NCBI GenBank assembly: GCA_041476545.1
Contig: JBGOTP010000311.1
Span: forward strand, 1 to 6,063
Reading direction: 5' to 3'
Length of the DNA: 6,063 bases
From: JBGOTP01 sp041476545
Lineage (GTDB): Bacteria > Acidobacteriota > Vicinamibacteria > Vicinamibacterales > CAVVIG01
Position 1 is the stretch's first letter, and the number at the start of each line of letters is the position of its first letter. A program made the position numbers and the translations under genes. Shown in pieces: positions 1-6,048 of this stretch. Under the pieces are notes generated by a model. The model did no database searches and was not told the origin of the DNA. It saw only the letters and a list, made by a program, of their open reading frames with translations.

Positions 1-1
1 C

Positions 2-220
2 ATGGGTCCGGACGGCTACCGCACCGGGCTGTTGTTCCACGCTGGAATGCCCGAATTGCGCAACGATCCGCGCTTCGTGCCCCTGTGCGCGCGCCTCGGC
101 CTCGTCGAATTCTGGTTGGCGACGGGCAAATGGCCCGACTGCGTGGATGACGTTCCCTACGACTTCAAGGCCGAATGCGAGAAGGTACGCGTGGTTCCGA
201 TACACGAGTTCAGGTTTTGA
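2..220 (+). CDS. C-terminal tail of a TPR-type regulator or cyclase-like protein (partial)
   Basis: This is the 3' end of a gene cut by the left edge. The frame is open from base 2 and stops at TGA 218-220, so the ATG at base 2 is probably an internal Met. The 72 visible residues contain 'LRNDPRF' (about 19-25), 'LCARLGLVEFW' (28-38) and 'TGKWPDC' (41-47). From memory, this closing pattern (short helix with DPRF, then a GL..YW/FW turn, then W-PD and a Cys) is common at the C-terminus of long tetratricopeptide-repeat proteins. Those often carry an N-terminal winged-helix, protein-kinase or adenylate/guanylate cyclase domain and act in cytoplasmic signalling. Which N-terminal domain is present cannot be seen. 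The gene converges on the minus-strand gene at 347 and is unlikely to share its expression. I am fairly sure it is coding and moderately sure of the family. Confidence 0.7.
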   Translation: MGPDGYRTGLLFHAGMPELRNDPRFVPLCARLGLVEFWLATGKWPDCVDDVPYDFKAECEKVRVVPIHEFRF

Positions 221-270
221 GCTGACACCGCTTGTGGCCAACCTGACCGAAATCTTCTCGTTTTGAGAGA

Positions 271-293
271 GGACGCGAGCGCGGGCAGCGTCC
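271..293. other. Small hairpin in the convergent intergenic spacer
   Basis: GGACGC (271-276) pairs perfectly with GCGTCC (288-293) around an 11-nt loop. It lies between two converging genes that end at 220 (plus) and 347 (minus). This is the right place for a shared terminator, but no T-run follows the stem on either strand, so I do not call it an intrinsic terminator. A weaker GGTG/CACC stem lies at 301-314. Nothing else is seen in the 126-bp spacer. Confidence 0.2.
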
Positions 294-346
294 GATAGTC
301 GGTGTTACGTCACCCCAAAAGGCCGTTCGTGTTTCCTCCCCGGACG

Positions 347-2752
347 TCACTTGCACTTCAGTGTCTTGCCGTCGAACGTGCAGCTCGGCGACGGCGCGGG
401 TCCAGGGAATCGCGCCTCGACGCATTCCCCAACCGCCGGCAGGCCGAGCCCCGGGACGACTGGCGGCGTCGCCACGTACGAGCCACCCTTGCCCTTCACG
501 GTGAACTTCATGAGCCCCGGCTGCTTCGCGTTCTGATCTTGTAAGGAGACCTTCACGATACCGCCGGGCGCGGGAACCGTGTTGCTCTTGTACTTGTAGG
601 TCCACTTCGTGCCCGCCTTGTTGACTGTCCATCCCGCGCGCGCGAGGAGGTCATACGCGCCCGCGGCGAGGGTCTGATCGAGCACGGTGCCGGTCGCGTC
701 ATCCAGCATGACGCGCAGGCCGTGCGCGAGCGGATTTACGTCGGCGATCGTCATCCCGGTTGGTCGGATGAACGAGCCCTTGAAGGCAAGGCCGTCGTCG
801 CCTGGCGCCGTCGCGAGCTTGGTGAGCTTGAGCTGCGCACCGGTGGCTGCGACGCAGCCGCGCGCAAGCGTGTATTCGCTGAAGTGTGTGACCGTGATCG
901 TCCACGCGTTCGCGTTCCGATCGCATTCCGCGGGACGGGCGCCGCACGTTTCGGCGAAGAGCGCCACGCCGTTGCGATAGAAATGGAGATCCGTTTCGAG
1001 GAGTGGCGGGTTTGTTCCGTCGACGATCCCGTCATTGTCCGCGTCGGGCCAGCGCAGGGTGAGCGTCACGGGAGACGCGAACGTCACATCGGAGGGCCGC
1101 AACTCGGCCACCGTGACGAGACGGCTGTCGCCAATACTGAATCCGCTCGCGGCGAGGCCACCGGTGATCGAGAGACTCGTATCTTCCGCGAGCGCACCGG
1201 CCGGCACGCTGAGCGTCACATCGGGCGTGACGAGCGGGGTGCCGCCGGTCCCGCTCGGCCCGACGTTGGCTCCCGTGCTGTTGAGGGGATCACAGTGGGT
1301 ATCCGTGTAGTCCGCCGGACAGGGATCGCATACGTCGCCCTCACCGTCACCATCCGAATCCCGCTGATCCGGATTCGGCGCCGCCGGACAATTGTCAAAC
1401 GTGTCGCACCGTCCGTCGGCGTCCTGGTCGACGTCATCCGAGCAGAGGAGGAGGGTCGCCGGAACGGTGAGCCGACCGAGGCCGGGAAGTCCCGCTGTGC
1501 CGTTCAAGGCTCCGCTGAAGCTCGCCGGCACGCAGGCGAGCGCGCCCAACACCGGGTGCGCCACGCCGCCCACTGGCGTGTCCGCGGCGGAGGCGACGGC
1601 GACGCTGCCGCCACCGCAAAAGGTTCCGAAGGTCTGATCCGGACAGTCGGCAAGAGTCGTGCATACGTCGGCGTCCGGATCGTTCGTGCCGCCATAGCAG
1701 CGCGTACCGATCCGGCCATTGTCCGGAAAGCACGCGCGGCCTGCTGGTCCGCCCGCGCATTCGCCCTGCGTGCTGGTGGTGGGTGCGCAGATGCCGTCAT
1801 CGCACGCGTTCGGCCGCGTTTGGAACGCACCTCCTCCTGGGCAGAAACACTTCAGACTCGACGCGGCGGGATTGGTGCAAGAGGGGCTCGCGCCCGAGAG
1901 CGCGACGCTCAACGGGCCAGATCCCGCCGTCAGTGATTGGGGGAAATTGACGGTGCCGATGAGTACCGCTAAGTGCGGAGGGCAATCGAAGCTCGTCCCG
2001 GATGTCTCGCCCCGACACGATTGACCGGCGCGCGACCCGGCGTTGCAGGTCCCGGCTACGCACAGCGGGCAGGCGGGCAGCGTACCTGTCAGGTACTCAC
2101 CAAAGACGAGGGGAAGCGTCACAGCAAGCGCGCCCGTCGCGGGATCGAGTGTGCCACTCGACGCGCCCGCGACTTCGCTGGTTAGGCAGATCCCAACCTC
2201 GCCGAGAGTGATGGCGAGCGGTGGTGCGAGGAACGCCCGGCATGTCCCTCCGGGGCCGGCCGCCGTACAGTCTGCATCGCTGGTGCACTCGATCGAGGTA
2301 TCGAGGAAGCACCGTTGCGTGTGCACGCTGCCCAGGTTTGTCACGGGCCCGGAGAGCGCGCAGATCCCGCAGGGCGGTGTACCGCTAGCACAACTGACCG
2401 AGAGCGCGGCGCTCACGTCCTGAAGGTGGATGTCGTGGTGTTCACCGGTCCAGCCGAGGTCGAGGTCTGTCAACCCCGGGCTTCCGTCAAGCCGGAGCGC
2501 CGTGGGGCACGAGGCAGCCGAACACGACGCGTCGGGCGCGGCGTTGAGCACGATCGTCCAGATCGCTGCAAGCGCCAGAAGGGTCGCGAGTCGAGGGCCG
2601 CGCCAGAGCAATGCGCGTGCGCTTCGAAGCGACGGCCACGTGCGGAGAGCGGAAGCGAGGACAAGCAATGCGAAGGGACGAGGTTTCACGGCGAGCCTGC
2701 GACGTTGTTCGGCGAGCACGGTAGCGGCGGCGATCAGGTGCGGAATTTTCAT
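347..2752 (-). CDS. Secreted Cys-rich protein with thrombospondin type 3 repeats and a ZU5-like domain
   Basis: The predicted product is an exported 801-residue protein; no catalytic motif is visible. Start ATG 2752-2750 has AAGGAG seven bases upstream; the stop is TGA 349-347. The N-terminal ~75 residues form a long, Arg-rich export region with hydrophobic stretches near 27-35 and 55-72; no lipobox is seen before the first Cys. Residues ~77-435 are a Cys-rich region with repeated short phrases such as 'CTSDADC' (156-162), 'CPLC' (228-231) and 'TLADCPD' (366-372). Residues 439-479 hold two TSP3-like calcium-binding units (D-rich, each closing on C-P). Residues ~503-630 resemble a ZU5-like beta domain (VPAGAL, then PVTLTL, ending 'THFSEYTL'). 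Residues 639-801 form a beta-rich C-terminal module containing GLMKFTVKGKGGSY and ending C-x-x-x-x-x-x-L-K-C-K. I associate this module with secreted proteins of Binatota-like bacteria, from memory only. A surface or matrix role is inferred from composition. Gene 2925-5216 lies 172 bp upstream in the same direction. Confidence 0.85.
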   Translation of the reverse strand: MKIPHLIAAATVLAEQRRRLAVKPRPFALLVLASALRTWPSLRSARALLWRGPRLATLLALAAIWTIVLNAAPDASCSAASCPTALRLDGSPGLTDLDLGWTGEHHDIHLQDVSAALSVSCASGTPPCGICALSGPVTNLGSVHTQRCFLDTSIECTSDADCTAAGPGGTCRAFLAPPLAITLGEVGICLTSEVAGASSGTLDPATGALAVTLPLVFGEYLTGTLPACPLCVAGTCNAGSRAGQSCRGETSGTSFDCPPHLAVLIGTVNFPQSLTAGSGPLSVALSGASPSCTNPAASSLKCFCPGGGAFQTRPNACDDGICAPTTSTQGECAGGPAGRACFPDNGRIGTRCYGGTNDPDADVCTTLADCPDQTFGTFCGGGSVAVASAADTPVGGVAHPVLGALACVPASFSGALNGTAGLPGLGRLTVPATLLLCSDDVDQDADGRCDTFDNCPAAPNPDQRDSDGDGEGDVCDPCPADYTDTHCDPLNSTGANVGPSGTGGTPLVTPDVTLSVPAGALAEDTSLSITGGLAASGFSIGDSRLVTVAELRPSDVTFASPVTLTLRWPDADNDGIVDGTNPPLLETDLHFYRNGVALFAETCGARPAECDRNANAWTITVTHFSEYTLARGCVAATGAQLKLTKLATAPGDDGLAFKGSFIRPTGMTIADVNPLAHGLRVMLDDATGTVLDQTLAAGAYDLLARAGWTVNKAGTKWTYKYKSNTVPAPGGIVKVSLQDQNAKQPGLMKFTVKGKGGSYVATPPVVPGLGLPAVGECVEARFPGPAPSPSCTFDGKTLKCK
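2683..2712. repeat. 30-bp repeat copy A, inside the 5' end of the TSP3 gene
   Basis: This segment matches 5324-5353 at 27 of 30 positions, including an exact 16-base run (GTTTCACGGCGAGCCT). On the minus strand it spans codons for RRRLAVK and contains GTG 2689-2687. Copy B holds the possible upstream GTG start of the second large gene at the equivalent position. Two of the three differences are synonymous when read in this frame; the third changes Gln to His. The function is unknown. Confidence 0.6.
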
Positions 2753-2759
2753 AGCGGTT

Positions 2760-2765
2760 CTCCTT
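2760..2765 (-). promoter_or_regulatory. Ribosome binding site of the TSP3 protein gene
   Basis: On the minus strand AAGGAG (2765-2760) sits seven bases before ATG 2752. This near-perfect Shine-Dalgarno fixes the start at 2752. The internal alternatives, GTG 2689 and TTG 2611, have weak or no SD, although a start at 2689 would shorten the unusually long export region. Confidence 0.75.
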
Positions 2766-2924
2766 ACAGTTCAGCCGGCAGGCAGACGCCGACGCAGCGG
2801 CTTGAAGCGCGGCGCAACGTGCCATGACCAAGGGCAGCTCGTCGAGCGAACAATGAGGGAAGCGGTCGCTGTGGCCGGAATCGGGACGAAACCGGACGGC
2901 CCCGGCAACTCGATTGCGTGTGGA

Positions 2925-5216
2925 TCACTGCCAGGGACTCGACGTGTGAGATAGCGGGTTCGTTACCCATGCGAGACGCTGAGCGGCGTCGGCGGCGGTG
3001 AGTCCCGGTACGTCGTAGTAGAGCACCTGCCGCCCGTTCAGATAGTTGGTCCCGGAAGAGGGGTCATTCGGATCGGTATCCGGAATGGACTGATTGATCC
3101 ACGGTCCGCTCGACCCATACGCAAAGGCGTCCCCTGTGCATTGGATATCGGCCGGCGAGCCGCTGGCGTCGTCAAGGTAATACGAGGTCGGTGCAATGCC
3201 GGGGATATTTGTCTCGACGGCGTTGACGATTACAACCGAGCCCTGCGGCCCTGTCACGAGCTCCCACTTGAGTTCGCCGGGCACGAGCGTATCTCCCACG
3301 CCATCGATCGTCACGCCGGCGGGAGTATTGATATTGGCGTAGGTCATCCCGGCGGCCGCTGGACTGTAGTCGTTGAACGTCATGATGCCGGGAATACCGT
3401 GAACCCTCAAAAACGCGGTAACATCCTCGCGCCCTCGATAGAAGAGGTGCTCTCGTTGTGAGCGCGGGCCGCTGTTCGCCCCCACATACGAGCGGAGTGC
3501 CCGCACCGGGCCGTCCTTGTTGATCACGAACGCCCCTTCGCTAATATTGACACCATCACCGTCGAACGTATCCTCACTGCGGCCGCAGTAGCTCGGGAAA
3601 AAGAGCATCTTGTTGCGGTCGAGGATATTCACGCCCGTCGCGACTCCGCTGAAGATTTGCATCTCATCCTCCAGCCAGCGATCGCTGAAGTGGCGGGCGT
3701 ACTCCGACGTCGACACGGTACTATTTTCGGGATTCGGACCGTTCGCGATTTGATAAGTCGTCTTGTAGTTTCCCGACAGCAGTTGGAAAGTGTATGAGAC
3801 ATATTGCTGCCCGGCGGTCGGATCGAGCGACCCATTTTGCCGGAACAGGTACACATACCCGGCGTCCCCAGTAAGTGGATCGGAGATCGCGATCTCCATG
3901 CCTGAATTTGGCATCACTCCTGCCGGCTCGCTGAATCCACCCGGCCGCTGCCCCGCATCCGCGGCCATGAAAACGATCTCATCATCGGCATCGAGCGTCG
4001 TATCGGGATCGGCGCCGGTGAACGTTCCCGCGTCCGTGTAGCCGAGCGTTGTAAAGCCGCCGCCGGACCCCCAAGGGGGGAAAGACGTATTGTTGTAGAC
4101 GTCGTCGAAATTGATCGTGGCGCGCTCGTCCACTTGGACGGGGAGCTGCACCCAGCCGCCGTCATAGCGGAACGCGACCAGCTCACTCGGCGCGATCCCG
4201 GTAAGGCGGGCCGCGACATCGGCGCCGGGTAGAATCACGGGGTCCGTCGGGCGCTGCAGCAGCGGTGGTGTCGGCGGCAGCCCGCATTGGGGCGGATACG
4301 CAGCCTGGTCGGGCCGCGACAGCGCGTCGGCACAGTCGACCTTGAAATCAGTCACGCAGTCGACGCACTTGACGAGATCGGTGATGGTATTGATCGGACC
4401 GCCGCACGCCGGACCGCCGCCCGGCACCGTGACCGGGGGACAGAAGCTCGCGAAGCCGATCTCCGCCGGGGTGATCGTTTGCCCCGTGCAGGTCGAGCCG
4501 TCGAGTGAGGTAGTACCACACGCCTTGCAGATCTTGCTGACCTTCTTCGATTCGGCCTTGGCGATTGCTGGACCGGCTTTGCCGTCCGCCGCGGGGCACG
4601 TCCCGGGAGCGCCCTTGTCGATGGCCTTGCGGCAGTTGGCGAGCGCCTTGTCCTTCGCAAGGAGAAACTTCGAGGTCTCCTTGCCGATTGTTGTCTGGCA
4701 CTTGATCACGTCGGAGTCGCCCAGCGGATTCGAGAGGTTCACGTAGTAGAGGTCCATCGCCTGCGCGATCGCTGCCTTCGCGATGCAGTCGAGACAGATC
4801 GCAACGCTGGCGCCGTCGGTGATCGCGTTGGCGCAGGTCCCGCCCTCGAAGTTCGGGCAGGTTCCAGGCCAGCCGATCTGCGCCGGCGTGATGGACGGAC
4901 TCGCGTTGTCGCACTTGCCGGTGATCTTGGTGGTCATTTTTGTGAGCGCAGCGGGAATCTTGCCAGCCATGTCGCAAGGCGCGAAGTTGCCGCCGTTACC
5001 CCCGGGCGCGCTTTGGCCGTTCCCTGCTTTGACGTCCGTCTCATTACACTTCTGAAGGATCTTGGTGGTCGTCTTCACGTACGTGGCGTACTGCTTGTTG
5101 ATCGTCTCCCGGCATTTGAAATCGGCGTCTTGCGCGTGCGCCTTGGCTCCGAGCGTCACTAGAACAACAATGAGAAAAGCGGCGCCGACGATGGCGTTTC
5201 TGCCGGTCGTTCTCAC
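2925..5216 (-). CDS. Exported protein with duplicated Cys-rich module and large unrecognised C-terminal domain
   Basis: I chose GTG 5216-5214 as start because a full AGGAGG lies nine bases upstream and because it yields a clean signal peptide: R-rich start, hydrophobic core, cleavage after AHA at about residue 28. This gives 763 residues; GTG 5330 in the same frame would add 38. Stop is TGA 2927-2925. Residues ~35-152 and ~173-300 are two related Cys-rich helical units. Each opens with a Cys and amphipathic Lys-rich helices, then has 'ITPAQIGWPGTCP' (109-121) or 'ITPAEIGFASFCP' (248-260), and ends with a CxxC (CLDC 141-144; CVDC 284-287). None of the CxxC motifs is followed by His, so c-type heme binding is not supported. 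Residues ~317-763 form one long, mostly beta, Asp-rich domain ('DADDEIVFMA' ~410-419; 'DGDGVN' 552-557) that I do not recognise. No catalytic motif is evident. A surface or periplasmic role is inferred from the signal peptide and paired cysteines. The TSP3 protein gene follows after 172 bp and may be in the same transcript. Confidence 0.82.
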   Translation of the reverse strand: MRTTGRNAIVGAAFLIVVLVTLGAKAHAQDADFKCRETINKQYATYVKTTTKILQKCNETDVKAGNGQSAPGGNGGNFAPCDMAGKIPAALTKMTTKITGKCDNASPSITPAQIGWPGTCPNFEGGTCANAITDGASVAICLDCIAKAAIAQAMDLYYVNLSNPLGDSDVIKCQTTIGKETSKFLLAKDKALANCRKAIDKGAPGTCPAADGKAGPAIAKAESKKVSKICKACGTTSLDGSTCTGQTITPAEIGFASFCPPVTVPGGGPACGGPINTITDLVKCVDCVTDFKVDCADALSRPDQAAYPPQCGLPPTPPLLQRPTDPVILPGADVAARLTGIAPSELVAFRYDGGWVQLPVQVDERATINFDDVYNNTSFPPWGSGGGFTTLGYTDAGTFTGADPDTTLDADDEIVFMAADAGQRPGGFSEPAGVMPNSGMEIAISDPLTGDAGYVYLFRQNGSLDPTAGQQYVSYTFQLLSGNYKTTYQIANGPNPENSTVSTSEYARHFSDRWLEDEMQIFSGVATGVNILDRNKMLFFPSYCGRSEDTFDGDGVNISEGAFVINKDGPVRALRSYVGANSGPRSQREHLFYRGREDVTAFLRVHGIPGIMTFNDYSPAAAGMTYANINTPAGVTIDGVGDTLVPGELKWELVTGPQGSVVIVNAVETNIPGIAPTSYYLDDASGSPADIQCTGDAFAYGSSGPWINQSIPDTDPNDPSSGTNYLNGRQVLYYDVPGLTAADAAQRLAWVTNPLSHTSSPWQ

Positions 5217-5225
5217 GATCTCTCT

Positions 5226-5231
5226 CCTCCT
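5226..5231 (-). promoter_or_regulatory. Consensus Shine-Dalgarno before GTG 5216
   Basis: On the minus strand the sequence AGGAGG (5231-5226), within a longer GA-rich run, lies nine bases before GTG 5216. It decides the start of the second large gene. A competing site, GGAGG at 5341-5337 six bases before GTG 5330, is also good, so dual initiation cannot be excluded. Confidence 0.65.
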
Positions 5232-5232
5232 C

Positions 5233-5250
5233 AAACGCGGGAAACGCGGG
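5233..5250. repeat. Perfect 9-bp tandem duplication
   Basis: AAACGCGGG occurs twice head to tail (5233-5241, 5242-5250). It lies immediately upstream of the AGGAGG site of the second large gene. The unit length is a multiple of three, so it would keep frame if translation began at 5330. It is the first of four such duplications in this leader. Confidence 0.75.
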
Positions 5251-5323
5251 CAGATCGAACGCGCCGCAACGTGCCCAGCGGCGGACGCAGCAGGCGGGAC
5301 GAGGAAGAGAGCGAGCAAGTAAC

Positions 5324-5353
5324 GTTTCACGGCGAGCCTCCGTCGGTGTTCGG
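5324..5353. repeat. 30-bp repeat copy B, at the possible upstream start of the second large gene
   Basis: This is the partner of 2683-2712 (27/30 identical, exact over 5324-5339). Read on the minus strand it includes GGAGG (5341-5337), a six-base spacer and GTG 5330-5328, the alternative start. The frame upstream is closed by a TAG about 12 codons before that GTG, so if the shared segment was once coding further upstream, it no longer is here. Confidence 0.6.
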
Positions 5354-5384
5354 GGCAGCGCCGCTACGTCACGCTCTACTCGCC

Positions 5385-5404
5385 CAGGTCGATACAGGTC
5401 GATA
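5385..5404. repeat. Perfect 10-bp tandem duplication
   Basis: CAGGTCGATA occurs twice head to tail (5385-5394, 5395-5404), 55 bases upstream of GTG 5330. A ten-base period places both copies on the same face of the helix, as in some tandem operators, but no regulator or promoter can be tied to it here. Confidence 0.75.
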
Positions 5405-5482
5405 AGGGAGCGCACGGTCTCACATTGACGGGCCCGCGTCGAGGGGAATCGGCGAGTTCCGGACGCTTTCGGCAATAGCGAC

Positions 5483-5500
5483 GTGACGACGGTGACGACA
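5483..5500. repeat. 9-bp near-perfect tandem duplication
   Basis: GTGACGACG (5483-5491) is followed directly by GTGACGACA (5492-5500), 8 of 9 bases identical. It lies in the non-coding leader upstream of the second large gene. Confidence 0.6.
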
Positions 5501-5591
5501 AGCCAAAGCTACACTAGCGAACGGCAGTACAAGGGCCAACGTCCGAGTTTGGCGATTATGTCACCCAGCCCGATCGAAAAGGCCCCTAAAG

Positions 5592-5615
5592 TTTCCTATC
5601 AACTTTCCTATCAAC
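5592..5615. repeat. Perfect 12-bp tandem duplication
   Basis: TTTCCTATCAAC occurs twice head to tail (5592-5603, 5604-5615). It is AT-richer than its surroundings. Read on the minus strand it gives two TTGATA hexamers twelve bases apart, each -35-like, but no good -10 follows at normal spacing. Confidence 0.75.
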
Positions 5616-5675
5616 CGACAGCACATCGGCAACGATCCACCTTTGTGTAAGGCGCCGAGCCGCGCTTCGCCGCGC

Positions 5676-5695
5676 GCGCGAGAGGCCGCTCGCGC
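5676..5695. repeat. GC-rich hairpin (7-bp stem)
   Basis: GCGCGAG (5676-5682) pairs perfectly with CTCGCGC (5689-5695) around a six-base loop. It sits in a run of alternating CG. No T-run follows on either strand, so a terminator role is not supported. Confidence 0.4.
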
Positions 5696-5873
5696 AATTG
5701 ATGCGCCCCATCGCTGCGCTCGCAACGGGATAGGGACGCGGAGTGACTGCGGGTCGCGCGGGCGCGTGCGGAATATTCGTGTGGCGGTCGCGCGCTGGGG
5801 CGGGGGATCGGCGGAGCGCGCATAAAGAGCGTGCATGGCCCCGAGTGCATCGCGACGTACGGAAGAATCCCCA

Positions 5874-5888
5874 CGGGACACCGTCCCG
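5874..5888. repeat. Hairpin (6-bp stem, 3-nt loop)
   Basis: CGGGAC (5874-5879) pairs perfectly with GTCCCG (5883-5888) around ACC. It lies 10 bases from the 11-bp direct repeat at 5899. No T-run follows on either strand. Confidence 0.4.
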
Positions 5889-5898
5889 CCTTGTATCT

Positions 5899-5925
5899 CG
5901 GTTCTCGATGCCGACGGTTCTCGAT
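5899..5925. repeat. 11-bp direct repeat with 16-bp period
   Basis: CGGTTCTCGAT occurs at 5899-5909 and 5915-5925 with a five-base spacer. The pair is enclosed by CTCGG (from 5897) and CCGAG (5930-5934). It could be a binding site for a regulator of a gene beyond the right edge or a chance repeat; nothing in the window decides this. Confidence 0.5.
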
Positions 5926-5964
5926 ATAGCCGAGGGAGGCATTCCGGGGAGGCCGACCCGCCTA

Positions 5965-6048
5965 CTAACGCTCACGCTGAGCGGCCGGCGTACGGACGGT
6001 CGGCAAAACAGATGACGCTCAAGCCGGTCCGCTCCAGCGTGTTGTTAG
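5965..6048 (-). other. attC-like integron recombination site
   Basis: An 84-bp imperfect inverted repeat with the layout of an attC site. The outer arms CTAAC (5965-5969) and GTTAG (6044-6048) pair fully, resembling the R''/R' core boxes. After short unpaired spacers (GCT and TT), CACGCT (5973-5978) pairs with AGCGTG (6036-6041), GAGCGG (5979-5984) with CCGCTC (6029-6034) and CCGG (5985-5988) with CCGG (6024-6027). Bases C6035 and T6028 are left out of the helix, both on the same arm. Extrahelical bases on one arm are a hallmark of attC sites and set the recombining strand. Placing them in L'' makes the site read on the minus strand, ending GTTAG at 5965. The central 35 bases are a variable loop. 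The match to GTTRRRY is incomplete (GTTAGTA). On this orientation the cassette gene would lie beyond the right edge. No integrase is in the window. Confidence 0.6.

Larger units (their letters stand above)
5331..5964. other. About 630-bp stretch with no convincing gene
   Basis: The open frames here are short, overlapping in several frames and rich in Arg, Ala and Pro, as expected of random GC-rich sequence. None has a clear Shine-Dalgarno or a recognisable domain. The stretch holds the leader and presumed promoter of the minus-strand genes, three of the four short tandem duplications, two GC-rich hairpins and an 11-bp direct repeat. No tRNA or CRISPR array was seen. I could not assign a promoter with confidence; CATAAT on the minus strand (5560-5555) is the best -10-like hexamer, but it lacks a good -35. 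Confidence 0.55.

Noticed and set aside
722..1936. 404-codon plus-strand open frame antisense to the TSP3 gene
   Set aside because: Its translation is Arg/Ala/Gly/Val-rich with no domain, and it is the mirror of a well-supported Cys-rich coding sequence with its own signal region and SD. Long antisense frames are expected in GC-rich coding DNA.
2181..2187. GTTAGGC, a perfect match to the integron core box GTTRRRY
   Set aside because: It lies within coding sequence of the TSP3 gene with no partner inverse core or folded stem nearby; a 7-mer match is expected by chance.
2813..2823. 11-mer CGCAACGTGCC shared with 5265-5275
   Set aside because: It is isolated and its flanks are not collinear; several 11-base matches are expected by chance in a window of this size and composition.
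2873..2901. GGCCG/CGGCC inverted repeat between the two large genes, considered as a terminator
   Set aside because: The stem is 5 bp with a 19-base loop and no T-run follows on the minus strand, so it gives no evidence for separate transcription.
4790..4910. CxxC motifs considered as evidence of a multiheme cytochrome
   Set aside because: None of the CxxC motifs in either protein is followed by His, so c-type heme attachment is not supported.
4348..4977. 209-codon minus-strand open frame overlapping the second large gene in another frame
   Set aside because: Composition is Arg/Gln/Asp-rich and repetitive, typical of an out-of-frame reading of the duplicated Cys module, which is clearly the real product.
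347..5330. Both large minus-strand frames are exactly 801 codons if the longest start is taken for each
   Set aside because: The proteins are not homologous along their length, and the better-supported start of the second gene (5216) gives 763 residues, so the equal length is a coincidence.
5523..5539. Sigma-54-like GG-N10-GC pattern on the minus strand (TGGC...TGC)
   Set aside because: The GG and GC spacing fits, but several other consensus positions do not, and a match of this quality is common in GC-rich DNA.
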